From positions 62,001-126,000 of the forward strand of contig NZ_SLVB01000003.1 of assembly GCF_004341845.1 (NCBI RefSeq): a DNA stretch of 64,000 bases, written 5' to 3'. This document shows positions 18,510-26,651 of this stretch, piece by piece. This DNA comes from Novosphingobium sp. PhB165 (lineage in GTDB: Bacteria > Pseudomonadota > Alphaproteobacteria > Sphingomonadales > Sphingomonadaceae). The notes below the pieces were generated by a model. The model did not search any database and had not been told where the DNA came from. It saw only the letters and a list, made by a program, of their open reading frames with translations. Within the stretch, counting starts at the first letter, position 1. Every line of letters begins with the position of its first letter. A program made the position numbers and the translations under genes.

Positions 18510-20261
18510 TCACCGCCGGATCGTGGCACTCCCATCGGCGAGCGACAGGAGGTTGCGGGCCGCGCTGCGTTCAGGTGAGTCATAAGCCCCAAACAGCACC
18601 GGATTGAGAACCTGCCGCGCCATTTCGGCCTGCCCTTCGCGGACAAGTTCCCGGCCAAGAGCGAGGCGCGGGCCGGGCGCAGCGGGCACGCGCCGGATGG
18701 CCTCGACCATTCCGCGCATGGCACCTTGCGGGACGGGCTGGCCCGCCTTGGTGAAGCTCAGGAAATAGGCGATCCGAGGCTCGGTGGCCTGATCGTCCAG
18801 AGCAATGGCCCGCACCAAGGCGCCGCGCGCCGTGGCGAGACGTTCCAGCCGGTCCGCTTCCGCGCCGGCCATGGCCCGATCGGTCAGGGCGACACCTTTC
18901 CAGGTCAGCGCTTCGGCATCGTCAGGCGCCTTGGCCAGCACGCGCTCTGCCCCGGCGAGGCATTCGTCGGTCTGCCCGCCCCGGCATTCGGCTGCGGCGG
19001 CAAAAAGCTGCACATCGGCATCCCCCGGGAACTGCGCCGCCATGTCGCGCACACGCAAAAGCCAACCCTCGGTGCTGCCGCCGGTCGCGAGCCGAGAATC
19101 CTGTTCGATCTTCGCTTCGAGCAAAGCTCCGGCAGCCGGTGACAAGGCCGTTACGAGCGGCTCCGCAACCGGCGGTTGCTGAGCTTCGGCATGGGCATAG
19201 GCGATATCGCGATTGCCGCAGGACTGGATTTCGCGCTGCAACGCCTGCATGTCCCCGAACACCGCCGCCGCATCGGCCTGCGGCACGCCGCGGCGGATAT
19301 CGGCCATGTAGTGCTCGAACTGCGCGTATCGCTCCGGCTTCGGCTTGGAGAACACGAAATAATACGTCACCAACCATGCGCCGTAGGGATTCCAGCCCTG
19401 CGCCGCATCGGGATCCTGAAGGTAATGTCCGGTCAGGATTTCGGCCACTTTCGGATAGCCATAGGACTTGAACACGTCCTTGAAGCCCTCGGGCGGGACC
19501 GCATAGTCGAACTCCCCGCTGTGCTTGACATCAAGGGTCGAAAACAGCTCGCCCATCCCGTCCAGATACCAGCGCGGATAGGCGGCGGGCAGGTACGTCA
19601 GCAGGAAATGCTGGGCGAAAGCGGCGGAGAGCAGCCCCTCCCACGGGCGCGCGATCGGCGGATGCCGGGGGATATTTCCGCACATGCCGTCGCCCCCGTC
19701 TTCCTGCGCGCCGCGGTCCTCGCAGTCGCTGCTGAAACGGCGGCTGGTGTTGAGGTCGATCATCTGTTCGCTGCGCGGGATGACCAGGACTTCGCCATTC
19801 TCGCGCGGGTCGTAGTAGCTGCGGCTGGCAAAAGGCGCAGGGAACGGACCTTGCTGCGAGCGCAAGTCGCGAAGCCCCAGAGCCTCCATGCGGTCCTGCG
19901 AATCCATCAGCACGACCTGCAACTTCATCACCTCGCCCGGTTCGGCGCCGTGAAGATAGAGGCGCGCCATCAGGCGGTGCAGCAGTTCGAGATTGCGCGT
20001 CACGCGCTTCAGTTCATCGTCGCTGCCCGTGCTGAAGACCACGACATGATCGGCCTCCGCACGCTTCCACGTGCTCTTCGGATTGTCCTGCTCTTTCCCG
20101 GCCTGCCCCTTTACGACGATATCCTTGTTCGAGGCTTGCGCCTGCGCTGGATTCGCCAAAGCGGTGAGCCCAAGGCAAAGACAAAGCCCTGCGAAAGAGG
20201 CACCAAGCAGTCGCGATACTGCACTCCGCATCATTCTTGCGATGCCGTTCGCACTAATCAC
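18510..20261 (-). CDS. Large secreted protein with TPR-like C-terminus, DUF1570-like
   Basis: 583 aa. Signal peptide ending ANPAQAQA, so periplasmic or secreted. The N-terminal half (VVVFSTGSDDELKRVTRNLELL to PRWYLDGMGELFSTLD) resembles gluzincin-like DUF1570 domains, but at the place of the HExxH motif it has FAQHFLLTYL, so it is unlikely to be an active metalloprotease. The C-terminal 220 residues are helical TPR-like repeats (LAGAERVLAKAPDDAEALTWKG region). It stands alone; function unknown. Confidence 0.7.
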   Translation of the reverse strand: MISANGIARMMRSAVSRLLGASFAGLCLCLGLTALANPAQAQASNKDIVVKGQAGKEQDNPKSTWKRAEADHVVVFSTGSDDELKRVTRNLELLHRLMARLYLHGAEPGEVMKLQVVLMDSQDRMEALGLRDLRSQQGPFPAPFASRSYYDPRENGEVLVIPRSEQMIDLNTSRRFSSDCEDRGAQEDGGDGMCGNIPRHPPIARPWEGLLSAAFAQHFLLTYLPAAYPRWYLDGMGELFSTLDVKHSGEFDYAVPPEGFKDVFKSYGYPKVAEILTGHYLQDPDAAQGWNPYGAWLVTYYFVFSKPKPERYAQFEHYMADIRRGVPQADAAAVFGDMQALQREIQSCGNRDIAYAHAEAQQPPVAEPLVTALSPAAGALLEAKIEQDSRLATGGSTEGWLLRVRDMAAQFPGDADVQLFAAAAECRGGQTDECLAGAERVLAKAPDDAEALTWKGVALTDRAMAGAEADRLERLATARGALVRAIALDDQATEPRIAYFLSFTKAGQPVPQGAMRGMVEAIRRVPAAPGPRLALGRELVREGQAEMARQVLNPVLFGAYDSPERSAARNLLSLADGSATIRR

Positions 20262-20623
20262 CAGTCAACACTCGATCAAAATTGAAACAATGGCTGGTAA
20301 ACATATTTGATTTGCCGCAACAAGATAGCGCATATGCCGAACATTACAGCTATTTAAGATCCATTATGATAACTATAGGCATCCCCTGAATTCGTCATCT
20401 TACGGTCGTGAACAAGACGCAAAACGTATCGGTGCACCTCGCTTCAACCAGCTAGCCGTGGCCGCCGGAAAAACCGCCGGCGATCCAGCACGCTGTGCAA
20501 ACAGCCTGTCGATAAGTTGAATTTCCACTTGCCAGCCGCGAAAACTGGCGGCAAAGGGCGCTCCACCCCAGCAAGAGCAGGGGTCCGGAAGAAGGCTCCC
20601 AGGCCCGATCCGCGGAAATGATT
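20262..20623. other. 362-bp AT-richer gap before tRNA-Ala
   Basis: Contains the promoter region of the minus-strand secreted protein and of the plus-strand tRNA. The segment 20270-20420 is markedly richer in A and T than the flanks. No gene, repeat family or clear -35/-10 pair that I would defend was found. Confidence 0.5.
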
Positions 20624-20699
20624 GGGGCCTTAGCTCAGCTGGGAGAGCGCCTGCATGGCATGCAGGAGGTCAGCGGTTCGATCCCGCTAGGCTCCACCA
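20624..20699 (+). tRNA. tRNA-Ala (anticodon GGC)
   Basis: 76 bases forming a full cloverleaf: acceptor GGGGCCT with AGGCTCC, D-arm GCTC/GAGC, anticodon stem CCTGC/GCAGG, loop ATGGCAT with anticodon GGC at 20657-20659, T-arm AGCGG/CCGCT around TTCGATC. The discriminator A and CCA are encoded. It reads GCC alanine codons, the favoured Ala codon in this GC-rich sequence. Confidence 0.97.
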
Positions 20700-20744
20700 T
20701 TTCCCTTCCTGCCGAAACGGCATTCTCCAAATAAATCAGGTGGT

Positions 20745-21008
20745 TTAGGCTGGCGTTTCGACCAGTTCGGCGATCTCGAACACGTAGCTTTTCCAGCCGC
20801 GCATCCGCTTCGCCTCTTCGGTGGCGGCGCGCTTGCGTTTCGCTTCGGCGAGCGAGCGTTCGTGGCCCCAGAACACCTCGGTCTTGCCGTTTTCCAGCTC
20901 CGCGACGATCCGCCAGTAATGGGTGAAGGGATCGGCCGTGGGCCCGATGGTCTTCACATAACCATCGGGCATCGTCGCGGTGAGGTAGCGTTTGCGGCGC
21001 CGGGCCAT
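20745..21008 (-). CDS. Small conserved hypothetical protein
   Basis: 87 aa, highly basic start (MARRRKRYLTATMPDGYVKT) and a charged helical C-terminal half. No signal peptide or membrane segment, so cytoplasmic. It begins five bases after the mtnP stop and is the last gene of the SDR-tetR-mtnP transcript. I do not recognise a domain; the WRIVAELENGKTEVFWGHE stretch looks like a small beta sheet. Confidence 0.65.
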   Translation of the reverse strand: MARRRKRYLTATMPDGYVKTIGPTADPFTHYWRIVAELENGKTEVFWGHERSLAEAKRKRAATEEAKRMRGWKSYVFEIAELVETPA

Positions 21009-21013
21009 GCGGC

Positions 21014-21904
21014 TCAGCCTTGCGTGTCGAGCACCCTGCCCGCCACTGCATCGAGCCGGGCTACGAGCACCGAATCGCGCGCTTCGGGCGCCGTCACCAG
21101 CGCATGCTCAAGGGCATGGTCGATGGGGCTATGCGTGCGCTCGGGCGGCAACGTGGCAGCGAGAAGGCGCAGCGACTGCCGCGCGACGCGGGCATTGGCG
21201 TGCATGACTTCAAGCACGTGGCTGACTTCAACGCCCGCCTCGTCCTCGCGCCACGCGTCGTAGTCGGTGACCATGCCGAGCATCGCATAAGGCAGCTCCG
21301 CTTCGCGTGCGAGGCGCGCTTCGGGCATTCCGGTCATGCCGATCACGTCCGCACCCCACGCGCGGTACATGACGCTTTCGGCGCGGGTGGAGAACTGCGG
21401 GCCTTCGATGGCGACGTAGCAGCCGGAGGGATGGACGGTGGCACCGGCCAGCCGCGCGGCCTCTCCCGCCAGCGCCGAAAGGCGTGGGCAGGTGGGATCG
21501 GCAAGGCTCACATGGGCCACCATACCGGTGCCGAAGAAGCTGCTTTCGCGGCCATGCGTACGGTCGATGAACTGGTCGACCATGACCATGTGCCCCGGTG
21601 CCATTTCTTCACGCAGAGAGCCGATGGCGGACAGCGCCAGCACGTCGGTCACGCCGCAGCGGGCCAGCACGTCGATATTGGCGCGGTAGTTGACGGCGGA
21701 CGGCGGAATCGCGTGCCCTGCCCCGTGGCGCGCGATGAACGTGAAGCGCACGCCCTCGATCCGGCCGGTCACGACCGGCCCCGACGGTTCGCCGAATGCG
21801 CTGGAAACCGCGATTTCCTGCGCGTCCTCCAGTTCTATGCCGGCGGCGAGACCCGATCCGCCGATGACGCCGATGTGCCAGAAACTGCTTTTGTCAGCGC
21901 GCAA
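21014..21904 (-). CDS. mtnP: S-methyl-5'-thioadenosine phosphorylase
   Basis: 296 aa. Splits methylthioadenosine to adenine and methylthioribose-1-phosphate in methionine salvage. Family motifs: IGVIGGSGL at the start, the phosphate-site RHGAGHAIPPSAVNYRANI, SAIGSLREEM and the substrate pocket EGPQFSTRAES followed by IGMTGMPEARLARE and VTDYDAW. The start codon lies 11 bases inside the tetR gene, which indicates coupled translation. A purine nucleoside phosphorylase role is less likely because of the PPSAVNYRANI block. Confidence 0.94.
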   Translation of the reverse strand: MRADKSSFWHIGVIGGSGLAAGIELEDAQEIAVSSAFGEPSGPVVTGRIEGVRFTFIARHGAGHAIPPSAVNYRANIDVLARCGVTDVLALSAIGSLREEMAPGHMVMVDQFIDRTHGRESSFFGTGMVAHVSLADPTCPRLSALAGEAARLAGATVHPSGCYVAIEGPQFSTRAESVMYRAWGADVIGMTGMPEARLAREAELPYAMLGMVTDYDAWREDEAGVEVSHVLEVMHANARVARQSLRLLAATLPPERTHSPIDHALEHALVTAPEARDSVLVARLDAVAGRVLDTQG

Positions 21905-22535
21905 GGATACCTGCCATGATGATGTCGATAGTGTGCTCGCGATAGCGGTCGCGCAGTTCCTCGGTCAATGTGTCCTGACCGAAACAATGCTTGAGAACCA
22001 GCCGCGCCGAGAAGAACCGGTCCACCGCGCCCGTTACCGTGAAGTAGAAAAGCTGCGGATCGATCTCACGGAACACCCCGGCCCGCACGCCGTTGCCGAT
22101 CAGTTCCTCGTAAGCACGGTAGATCGGCGAGAGGTAGCTGTCGGCAATGCGGCGCGCCTCGGCATCGTCGCTTTCGCGCACCATGCGCATGGTCAGGCGG
22201 TTGAGGTACGGCACCTCGTAGAAAGTATCGACCACCTTCCAGAGGTGGCGGCGCAGCTTGGCCTCGGGCGACCAGCCGTCCTTCGCCAGCAGCGCATCGA
22301 CGCTGGTGACGATGGCCTGCCAGTCCCGGTCCAGCAGGGCCTTGAGCAGCCCTGCCTTGTTACCGAAATAGTACTTCACCAGCGCCGAATTGAGGCCCGA
22401 GCGCAAGCTCAGCTCGGACAGCGAGATGTCGATCACGTCGCCGTCGCGCATGATCAGGCTCGCCGTTTCGAGCAATTGCGCCCGCGCGCCGGGCGGCGGC
22501 GTGTTGACTTCGGTGGTGGACCGGGTCTGCGCCAT
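21894..22535 (-). CDS. TetR family transcriptional regulator
   Basis: 213 aa. N-terminal helix-turn-helix about residues 18-65 (ISLSELSLRSGLNSALVKYY then FGNKAGLLKAL), followed by a ligand-binding domain with the PYLNRLTMRMVRESDD segment seen in fatty-acid and acyl-CoA responsive TetR proteins. It lies 20 bases after the SDR gene on the same strand; an effector related to that enzyme's acyl-CoA substrate is an inference. Confidence 0.9.
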   Translation of the reverse strand: MAQTRSTTEVNTPPPGARAQLLETASLIMRDGDVIDISLSELSLRSGLNSALVKYYFGNKAGLLKALLDRDWQAIVTSVDALLAKDGWSPEAKLRRHLWKVVDTFYEVPYLNRLTMRMVRESDDAEARRIADSYLSPIYRAYEELIGNGVRAGVFREIDPQLFYFTVTGAVDRFFSARLVLKHCFGQDTLTEELRDRYREHTIDIIMAGILAR

Positions 22536-22555
22536 GGCCGCGCCCTCCGGCGCCC

Positions 22556-23341
22556 TTACTTCGGGCCCAGGCGGATGGCGCCGTCCAGACGGACGGATTC
22601 GCCGTTGAGGTAATCATGCTCGACCATGAACAGCGCGAGCTTGGCGTATTCCTCCGCCTTGCCGAGGCGCTTGGGGAACGGCACCATGGCGGCGAGCGCG
22701 TCCTGCACCTGCTGCGGCATGCCCGCCATCATCGGGGTTTCGAAAATGCCCGGCAGGATGGTGTTGACGCGGATACCGTCGTTCATGAGATCGCGCGCCA
22801 CCGGCAGGGTCATCGCCAGCACGCCGCCCTTCGAGGCGCCATAGGCGGCCTGCCCGATCTGTCCGTCCTGCGCCGCAACCGAGGCGGTGTTGACGATCGC
22901 GCCGCGCGCGCCGAATTCATCCACCGGATCGAGCGTGACCATGCCTGCGGCCGACTTGCTGATGCAGCGGAACGTACCGACGAGGTTGATCGCGATGACC
23001 TTCTCGAACACGGCCATGTCATGCGCGCGCGGTTCGCCGGTCTCGCGGTTCTTGCCCACGGTCTTGGAAGCAGGGGCGATACCGGCGCAATTGACGAGGA
23101 TACGCTCCTGCCCGTTGGCGGCGCGGGCCTTGGCGAAACCGGCATCGACGCTGGCATCGTCGGTCACGTCGACCTTGCAGAACACGCCGCCGATCTCTGC
23201 GGCGATCGCTTCGCCCGCTGCCTCGTTGAGATCGAAAAGCGCCACTTTCACGCCCTTGGCCGCCAGCGCGCGTGCCGTGGCCGCGCCAAGGCCAGAGGCC
23301 GCACCGGTGACTACGGCGGCCATGCTGCTGTCCAGAATCAT
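22556..23341 (-). CDS. SDR family 3-hydroxyacyl-CoA dehydrogenase (HSD10-like)
   Basis: 261 aa from ATG 23341, which has GGAGAA just upstream; the open frame reaches 19 codons further but those residues are not SDR-like. Rossmann motif VVTGAASGLGAATA, NAG motif ILVNCAGIAPASK, catalytic Ser in NTASVAAQDG and YGASKGG (YxxxK). The overall pattern, including GIFETPMMAGMPQQVQDAL and FPKRLGKAEEYA, is that of type II 3-hydroxyacyl-CoA dehydrogenases in fatty-acid beta-oxidation. First gene of a four-gene transcript. Confidence 0.92.
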   Translation of the reverse strand: MILDSSMAAVVTGAASGLGAATARALAAKGVKVALFDLNEAAGEAIAAEIGGVFCKVDVTDDASVDAGFAKARAANGQERILVNCAGIAPASKTVGKNRETGEPRAHDMAVFEKVIAINLVGTFRCISKSAAGMVTLDPVDEFGARGAIVNTASVAAQDGQIGQAAYGASKGGVLAMTLPVARDLMNDGIRVNTILPGIFETPMMAGMPQQVQDALAAMVPFPKRLGKAEEYAKLALFMVEHDYLNGESVRLDGAIRLGPK

Positions 23342-23506
23342 CGCATTCTCCCGTTCCACGAAGCCGCGCGCCCTTCCGGATCGTTCGGAAGGGTGCACGA
23401 CGATTTAATCGGCCGGTTAAGCAGCCTTCGTGGACAGGTCAATCACCGCGCGCGAAAACCCGCCCCAGCGACGTAGAACGCGGCGCGAAACGGGCGCCCC
23501 GCGAAA

Positions 23507-23839
23507 TCACTGGGCCGGAGTGAGACCGCGCTGAACCTGCGATTGTTCGATATTCGAACGGTTGATCTGGCGCTGCTCGGCCCATTGGCTCTTGGTCATG
23601 CAGACTTTCTTGACCTTCAGCAGCGAGCCGATTTCCTGCTGGCGCTGGCAGATGACCGGATCGTTGGCGTCGATGGCCGATACCGGCTTGGCCGCCCCAG
23701 GAGCGGCCGGGGCGGCAGCAGGGGTTGCTGCCGGAATGGCGGCCTGAGCCGGTACGGGGGCCGTTGCCGGGTCGGCGGCGAAAGCAGGGCCTGCCATCAG
23801 CAGCGAGGCAGCGATCAGAACTGTGGTACGCGTATACAT
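23507..23839 (-). CDS. Small secreted protein of unknown function
   Basis: 110 aa with a clear signal peptide (TVLIAASLLMAGPAFAADP) and an Ala/Pro-rich linker of about 35 residues. The conserved-looking end, DPVICQRQQEIGSLLKVKKV then CMTKSQWAEQRQ, has two cysteines that could bond in the periplasm and a helical tail. It is the last minus-strand gene after the TonB receptor/TPR-enzyme operon, 78 bases below it; co-transcription is possible but not shown. Confidence 0.7.
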   Translation of the reverse strand: MYTRTTVLIAASLLMAGPAFAADPATAPVPAQAAIPAATPAAAPAAPGAAKPVSAIDANDPVICQRQQEIGSLLKVKKVCMTKSQWAEQRQINRSNIEQSQVQRGLTPAQ

Positions 23840-23917
23840 CGGATTCTCCCAGGCATCGGCCTCCGGCCCTGATGCCTCATCTCTATGAAGTGAGGTTATT
23901 CCGCGTCGGGCCGCTGT

Positions 23918-25414
23918 TCAAGCGGGTTGAGCGCGCGCCACGTCGAAGGCCACTGTCATGCGCTCGCCCGAGGGAAACGGCCGGGTGCCATGCCACATCC
24001 ATGACGGAAACAGCACCAGCCGCGCCGGACGCGGCGCCACGGTAAGGCGCGGCGCCAGTTCGATGCCGAGCGCCGCCGGGGCGCCGCCGAGATCGAGGTG
24101 GCCCTGTCCCTCCGCAAGCCCTTCGGGAACCGTGATATAGAGCGCGGAACTGATCCAGCCCTGCGGATGGTGATGCGCCGTGTGAAAACCGGCTCCCGCC
24201 AGCCGGACCGACCAGCTTCCGGCAAAGCGCGGCCGCGCCGGGCGCGGCTGCGAGAGCATCGGATGCCCCGCATCCGGTGCAGGCAGGCTTTGGGCGAAGC
24301 GAGCGACCTCGCGCCGCAATACGTCGCGCAGGCGGACAACTTCGGGCTCGATCCGCGCAAGCAGCGCGCCATCGGTCTGCGTGCCGCCGCGCACCGACTG
24401 ATCGAGGAAACGGCCCGATCGGCCGTGCAATCGGCCAAGGAAAGCCCGCAGGTCGGCAAGGCCGATCTCCTCCGGGTCGAGATCGATCACCCGGCAGCGA
24501 CCCTGCTGCCCGTCCAGCCACTCGGAGCGCGGATCGCCGGTCAGGCGCCAAGCCAGCGCGGCATAGGGCCACATGCCTTCGGCGCCGGGCGCCGTCAGCC
24601 AGGGCTCGATGGCCTCGGCGGCCTCAGCGTACCGCCCGGTACGCAGCAGATGCCGGACCCACCAGACCGCATGGCCCTGTTCGGTCGGGTTGCCGAGCGC
24701 GGCGAACTGCGCCGCCGCCTCTTGGCTCCGCCCCAGCTCGTCGAGTGCCGCCGCGCGGGCCAGTTGGAACCGCGCGAGCGGTCCATGGACAGCGAGTGCC
24801 CGGTCGGCCACGGTCAGCGCCGGACCGAAATGCTCGCCTGCCAGCAGGAGATCGACCGCTAGTCCGCGCAAGGCATCGCTCTGCGGGAAGCGGGCAAGTG
24901 CCGCTTCGACCGTCGCCAATGCGCGCATGCCCTGCCCCATCAACGTGGCGAGCTGTGCGAATTGCCGATGCCCCTCCATCCAGCCGGGATTGGCGGCCAG
25001 CATCGCTTCCAGTTCGGAAAGGCCGCGCGCGCCCTCTCCTTCAGCATAGCGAGCGGAGGCAAGGCCAAGCCGGATCTCGGCCTTGGCGGGTGCGAGGCGG
25101 GTGGCCTGCTCGAACTGGGCCGATGCCTGCAGGCCCGCCTCCAGCCGCAGATGGGCGAGCGCATGGACCATCCCGGCGTTGGCGGGATCGTGCCGCAAGC
25201 CCTGCTCCAGCGCCGCAATCGCCTCGCCGCGCCGGTCCAGCGCGCGGCGCAGCATCGCGGTCCAGTGCAGCAGCGCCGGATCCGGAGCATGGCTGCGCAG
25301 ATAGCGTGAGAGCCGTTCCTCGGCTTCCTCCTCGCGGCCCTGCGCCAGCGCCTGACCGGCCAGTTCGGCCAGCGTTTCCGGATCGTCCCTATCTGCCGCC
25401 ATTGCCTTTGCCAT
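23918..25414 (-). CDS. TPR protein with C-terminal Fe(II)/2-oxoglutarate oxygenase domain
   Basis: 498 aa, no signal peptide. About residues 1-290 are TPR-like helical pairs (EAIAALEQGLRHDPANAGMV and similar). The C-terminal 200 residues match the putative 2OG-Fe(II) oxygenase family: iron-ligand region HTAHHHPQGWISSALYITVP (residues 411-430), then LFPSWMWHGTRPF (distal His near 475) and SGERMTVAFDV (2OG-binding Arg near 485). The TPR part probably binds a protein or peptide substrate. Starts three bases after the stop of the beta-hydroxylase gene. Confidence 0.85.
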   Translation of the reverse strand: MAKAMAADRDDPETLAELAGQALAQGREEEAEERLSRYLRSHAPDPALLHWTAMLRRALDRRGEAIAALEQGLRHDPANAGMVHALAHLRLEAGLQASAQFEQATRLAPAKAEIRLGLASARYAEGEGARGLSELEAMLAANPGWMEGHRQFAQLATLMGQGMRALATVEAALARFPQSDALRGLAVDLLLAGEHFGPALTVADRALAVHGPLARFQLARAAALDELGRSQEAAAQFAALGNPTEQGHAVWWVRHLLRTGRYAEAAEAIEPWLTAPGAEGMWPYAALAWRLTGDPRSEWLDGQQGRCRVIDLDPEEIGLADLRAFLGRLHGRSGRFLDQSVRGGTQTDGALLARIEPEVVRLRDVLRREVARFAQSLPAPDAGHPMLSQPRPARPRFAGSWSVRLAGAGFHTAHHHPQGWISSALYITVPEGLAEGQGHLDLGGAPAALGIELAPRLTVAPRPARLVLFPSWMWHGTRPFPSGERMTVAFDVARAQPA

Positions 25415-25417
25415 GTG

Positions 25418-26629
25418 TCAGGTGTGCCTGTCGGAAGCGATGGTCGCCGCCACGGCTTCGCGCTCGGGGCCCGAAAGACCGGGATGCCAGACGTCGAAGA
25501 TCAGCACCACGCGCAGCAGATCGCTGGGGTTCATCGCCTCATGCTCTATGGTGTCGTCGAATGCGAAAGCCTCGCCCTCGCGCCATTCGCGCGTCTCGGC
25601 ACCCACCCGGAACCAGCAGCCCGGCGGCACCACCAGCGGCAGGTGACAGACCAGACGCGTGTTATCGACGCCGACATGGGCCGGGATCGTCGTGCGCGGG
25701 GCCAGCAGCGAGAACATGGCATTGGGCGAGGCGCCGGGCACTTGCGGCTGCGGCAGGCGCGCAAGGATTTCCAGAGTGCGCGGCGCCTGCGCGGCATTGC
25801 GCTCCACCACTTGCCCGCGTTTCAGCAAATGGATCGCCGTCCAGTCCTTGCTGTGGTTGAGCGGCCGCCACTGCTCCAGCGGCTGGCTCTCGTCGTACTG
25901 GACATAGGGCTCCAGTTCCGCGCGTTCGGAATGGATCAGCGCACGCATCTCCTCGCGGATCACATCGAAACCGGCTTCCACTTCGGCAAGCCACGGGGTC
26001 GTATGGCGCGGATGGAACTCGCGCTCGACCAGTCCCGGATAGTGAAAATGGGTCGGCGTCGAATGATAGACGCGCGTCTTGTGCAGGATATTGTCGCGAA
26101 ACCGGGCCAGCCGCCAGGCCATGTCGTCGTCCGTGACATCGTTCCGGGGCGCCTCGGCGCCGGCATCCGCATGCGCCAGCGCCGCCGTTCCGGCTTCGGC
26201 CAGACGCGCCTCGCGCTCGGCCTGCCATGCCGCATGGAATGCCTCGCCCGCAGCCAGCGCGGCAGCGAGCGGAGCCGGCAGCGCCGCATCCTCCGGCTTC
26301 TGGGCGATCGCGATGCCCCACGCCTCTCCGGCGCCCGGATCGTCGAGCCGTTCGAGCAGTCCCGCCCGCATGACCAGCGCCATGAAGTCGAGCGGCACCA
26401 GTTCCAGCGCCCGGTGCACCGCATCGAGAGCGCGGCGCGGCTGGCGCAAGGCCCGGCGCAGTCCGCCCAGCCGCAGCCATTGCACGAACGCCTCGGAACC
26501 GGTGAACGCCCCTGCTTCCGCTTTGGCATCCGCCGTCAGCAGTGTTTCGAGTTGCTCTGCCGCCTCAGGCAAGCGCCCTGCTCCGACAAGGCGATCAATT
26601 TCCGCGAGTGGCGATACCCCTGAATTCAT
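25418..26629 (-). CDS. Aspartyl/asparaginyl beta-hydroxylase domain protein with TPR-like N-terminus
   Basis: 403 aa, cytoplasmic by sequence. Residues 1-150 are helical repeats (AGRLPEAAEQLETLL; ALDAVHRALELVPLDFMALV). The catalytic domain spans about 170-395: WRPLNHSKDW, IPAHVGVDNTRLVCHLPLVV (H318 first iron ligand, H329), then FDDTIEHEAMN (H363 second iron ligand) and R373. As in AspH, iron is held by two His rather than a full His-Asp-His triad. Hydroxylates Asp or Asn side chains in its family; target here unknown. It is 22 bases below the sulfotransferase gene. Confidence 0.88.
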   Translation of the reverse strand: MNSGVSPLAEIDRLVGAGRLPEAAEQLETLLTADAKAEAGAFTGSEAFVQWLRLGGLRRALRQPRRALDAVHRALELVPLDFMALVMRAGLLERLDDPGAGEAWGIAIAQKPEDAALPAPLAAALAAGEAFHAAWQAEREARLAEAGTAALAHADAGAEAPRNDVTDDDMAWRLARFRDNILHKTRVYHSTPTHFHYPGLVEREFHPRHTTPWLAEVEAGFDVIREEMRALIHSERAELEPYVQYDESQPLEQWRPLNHSKDWTAIHLLKRGQVVERNAAQAPRTLEILARLPQPQVPGASPNAMFSLLAPRTTIPAHVGVDNTRLVCHLPLVVPPGCWFRVGAETREWREGEAFAFDDTIEHEAMNPSDLLRVVLIFDVWHPGLSGPEREAVAATIASDRHT

Positions 26630-26651
26630 TACCCCCCCGGTTCAGATCAGT

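Noticed and set aside
21894..21904. Possible mis-called start in the mtnP/tetR overlap
   Set aside because: An 11-base overlap is normal for coupled genes, and the mtnP N-terminal motif begins a few residues after this ATG.
24277..25860. Plus-strand frame of about 527 codons across two TPR-enzyme genes
   Set aside because: Arg/Pro/Ala-rich translation without domains; the minus-strand genes here have clear catalytic motifs.
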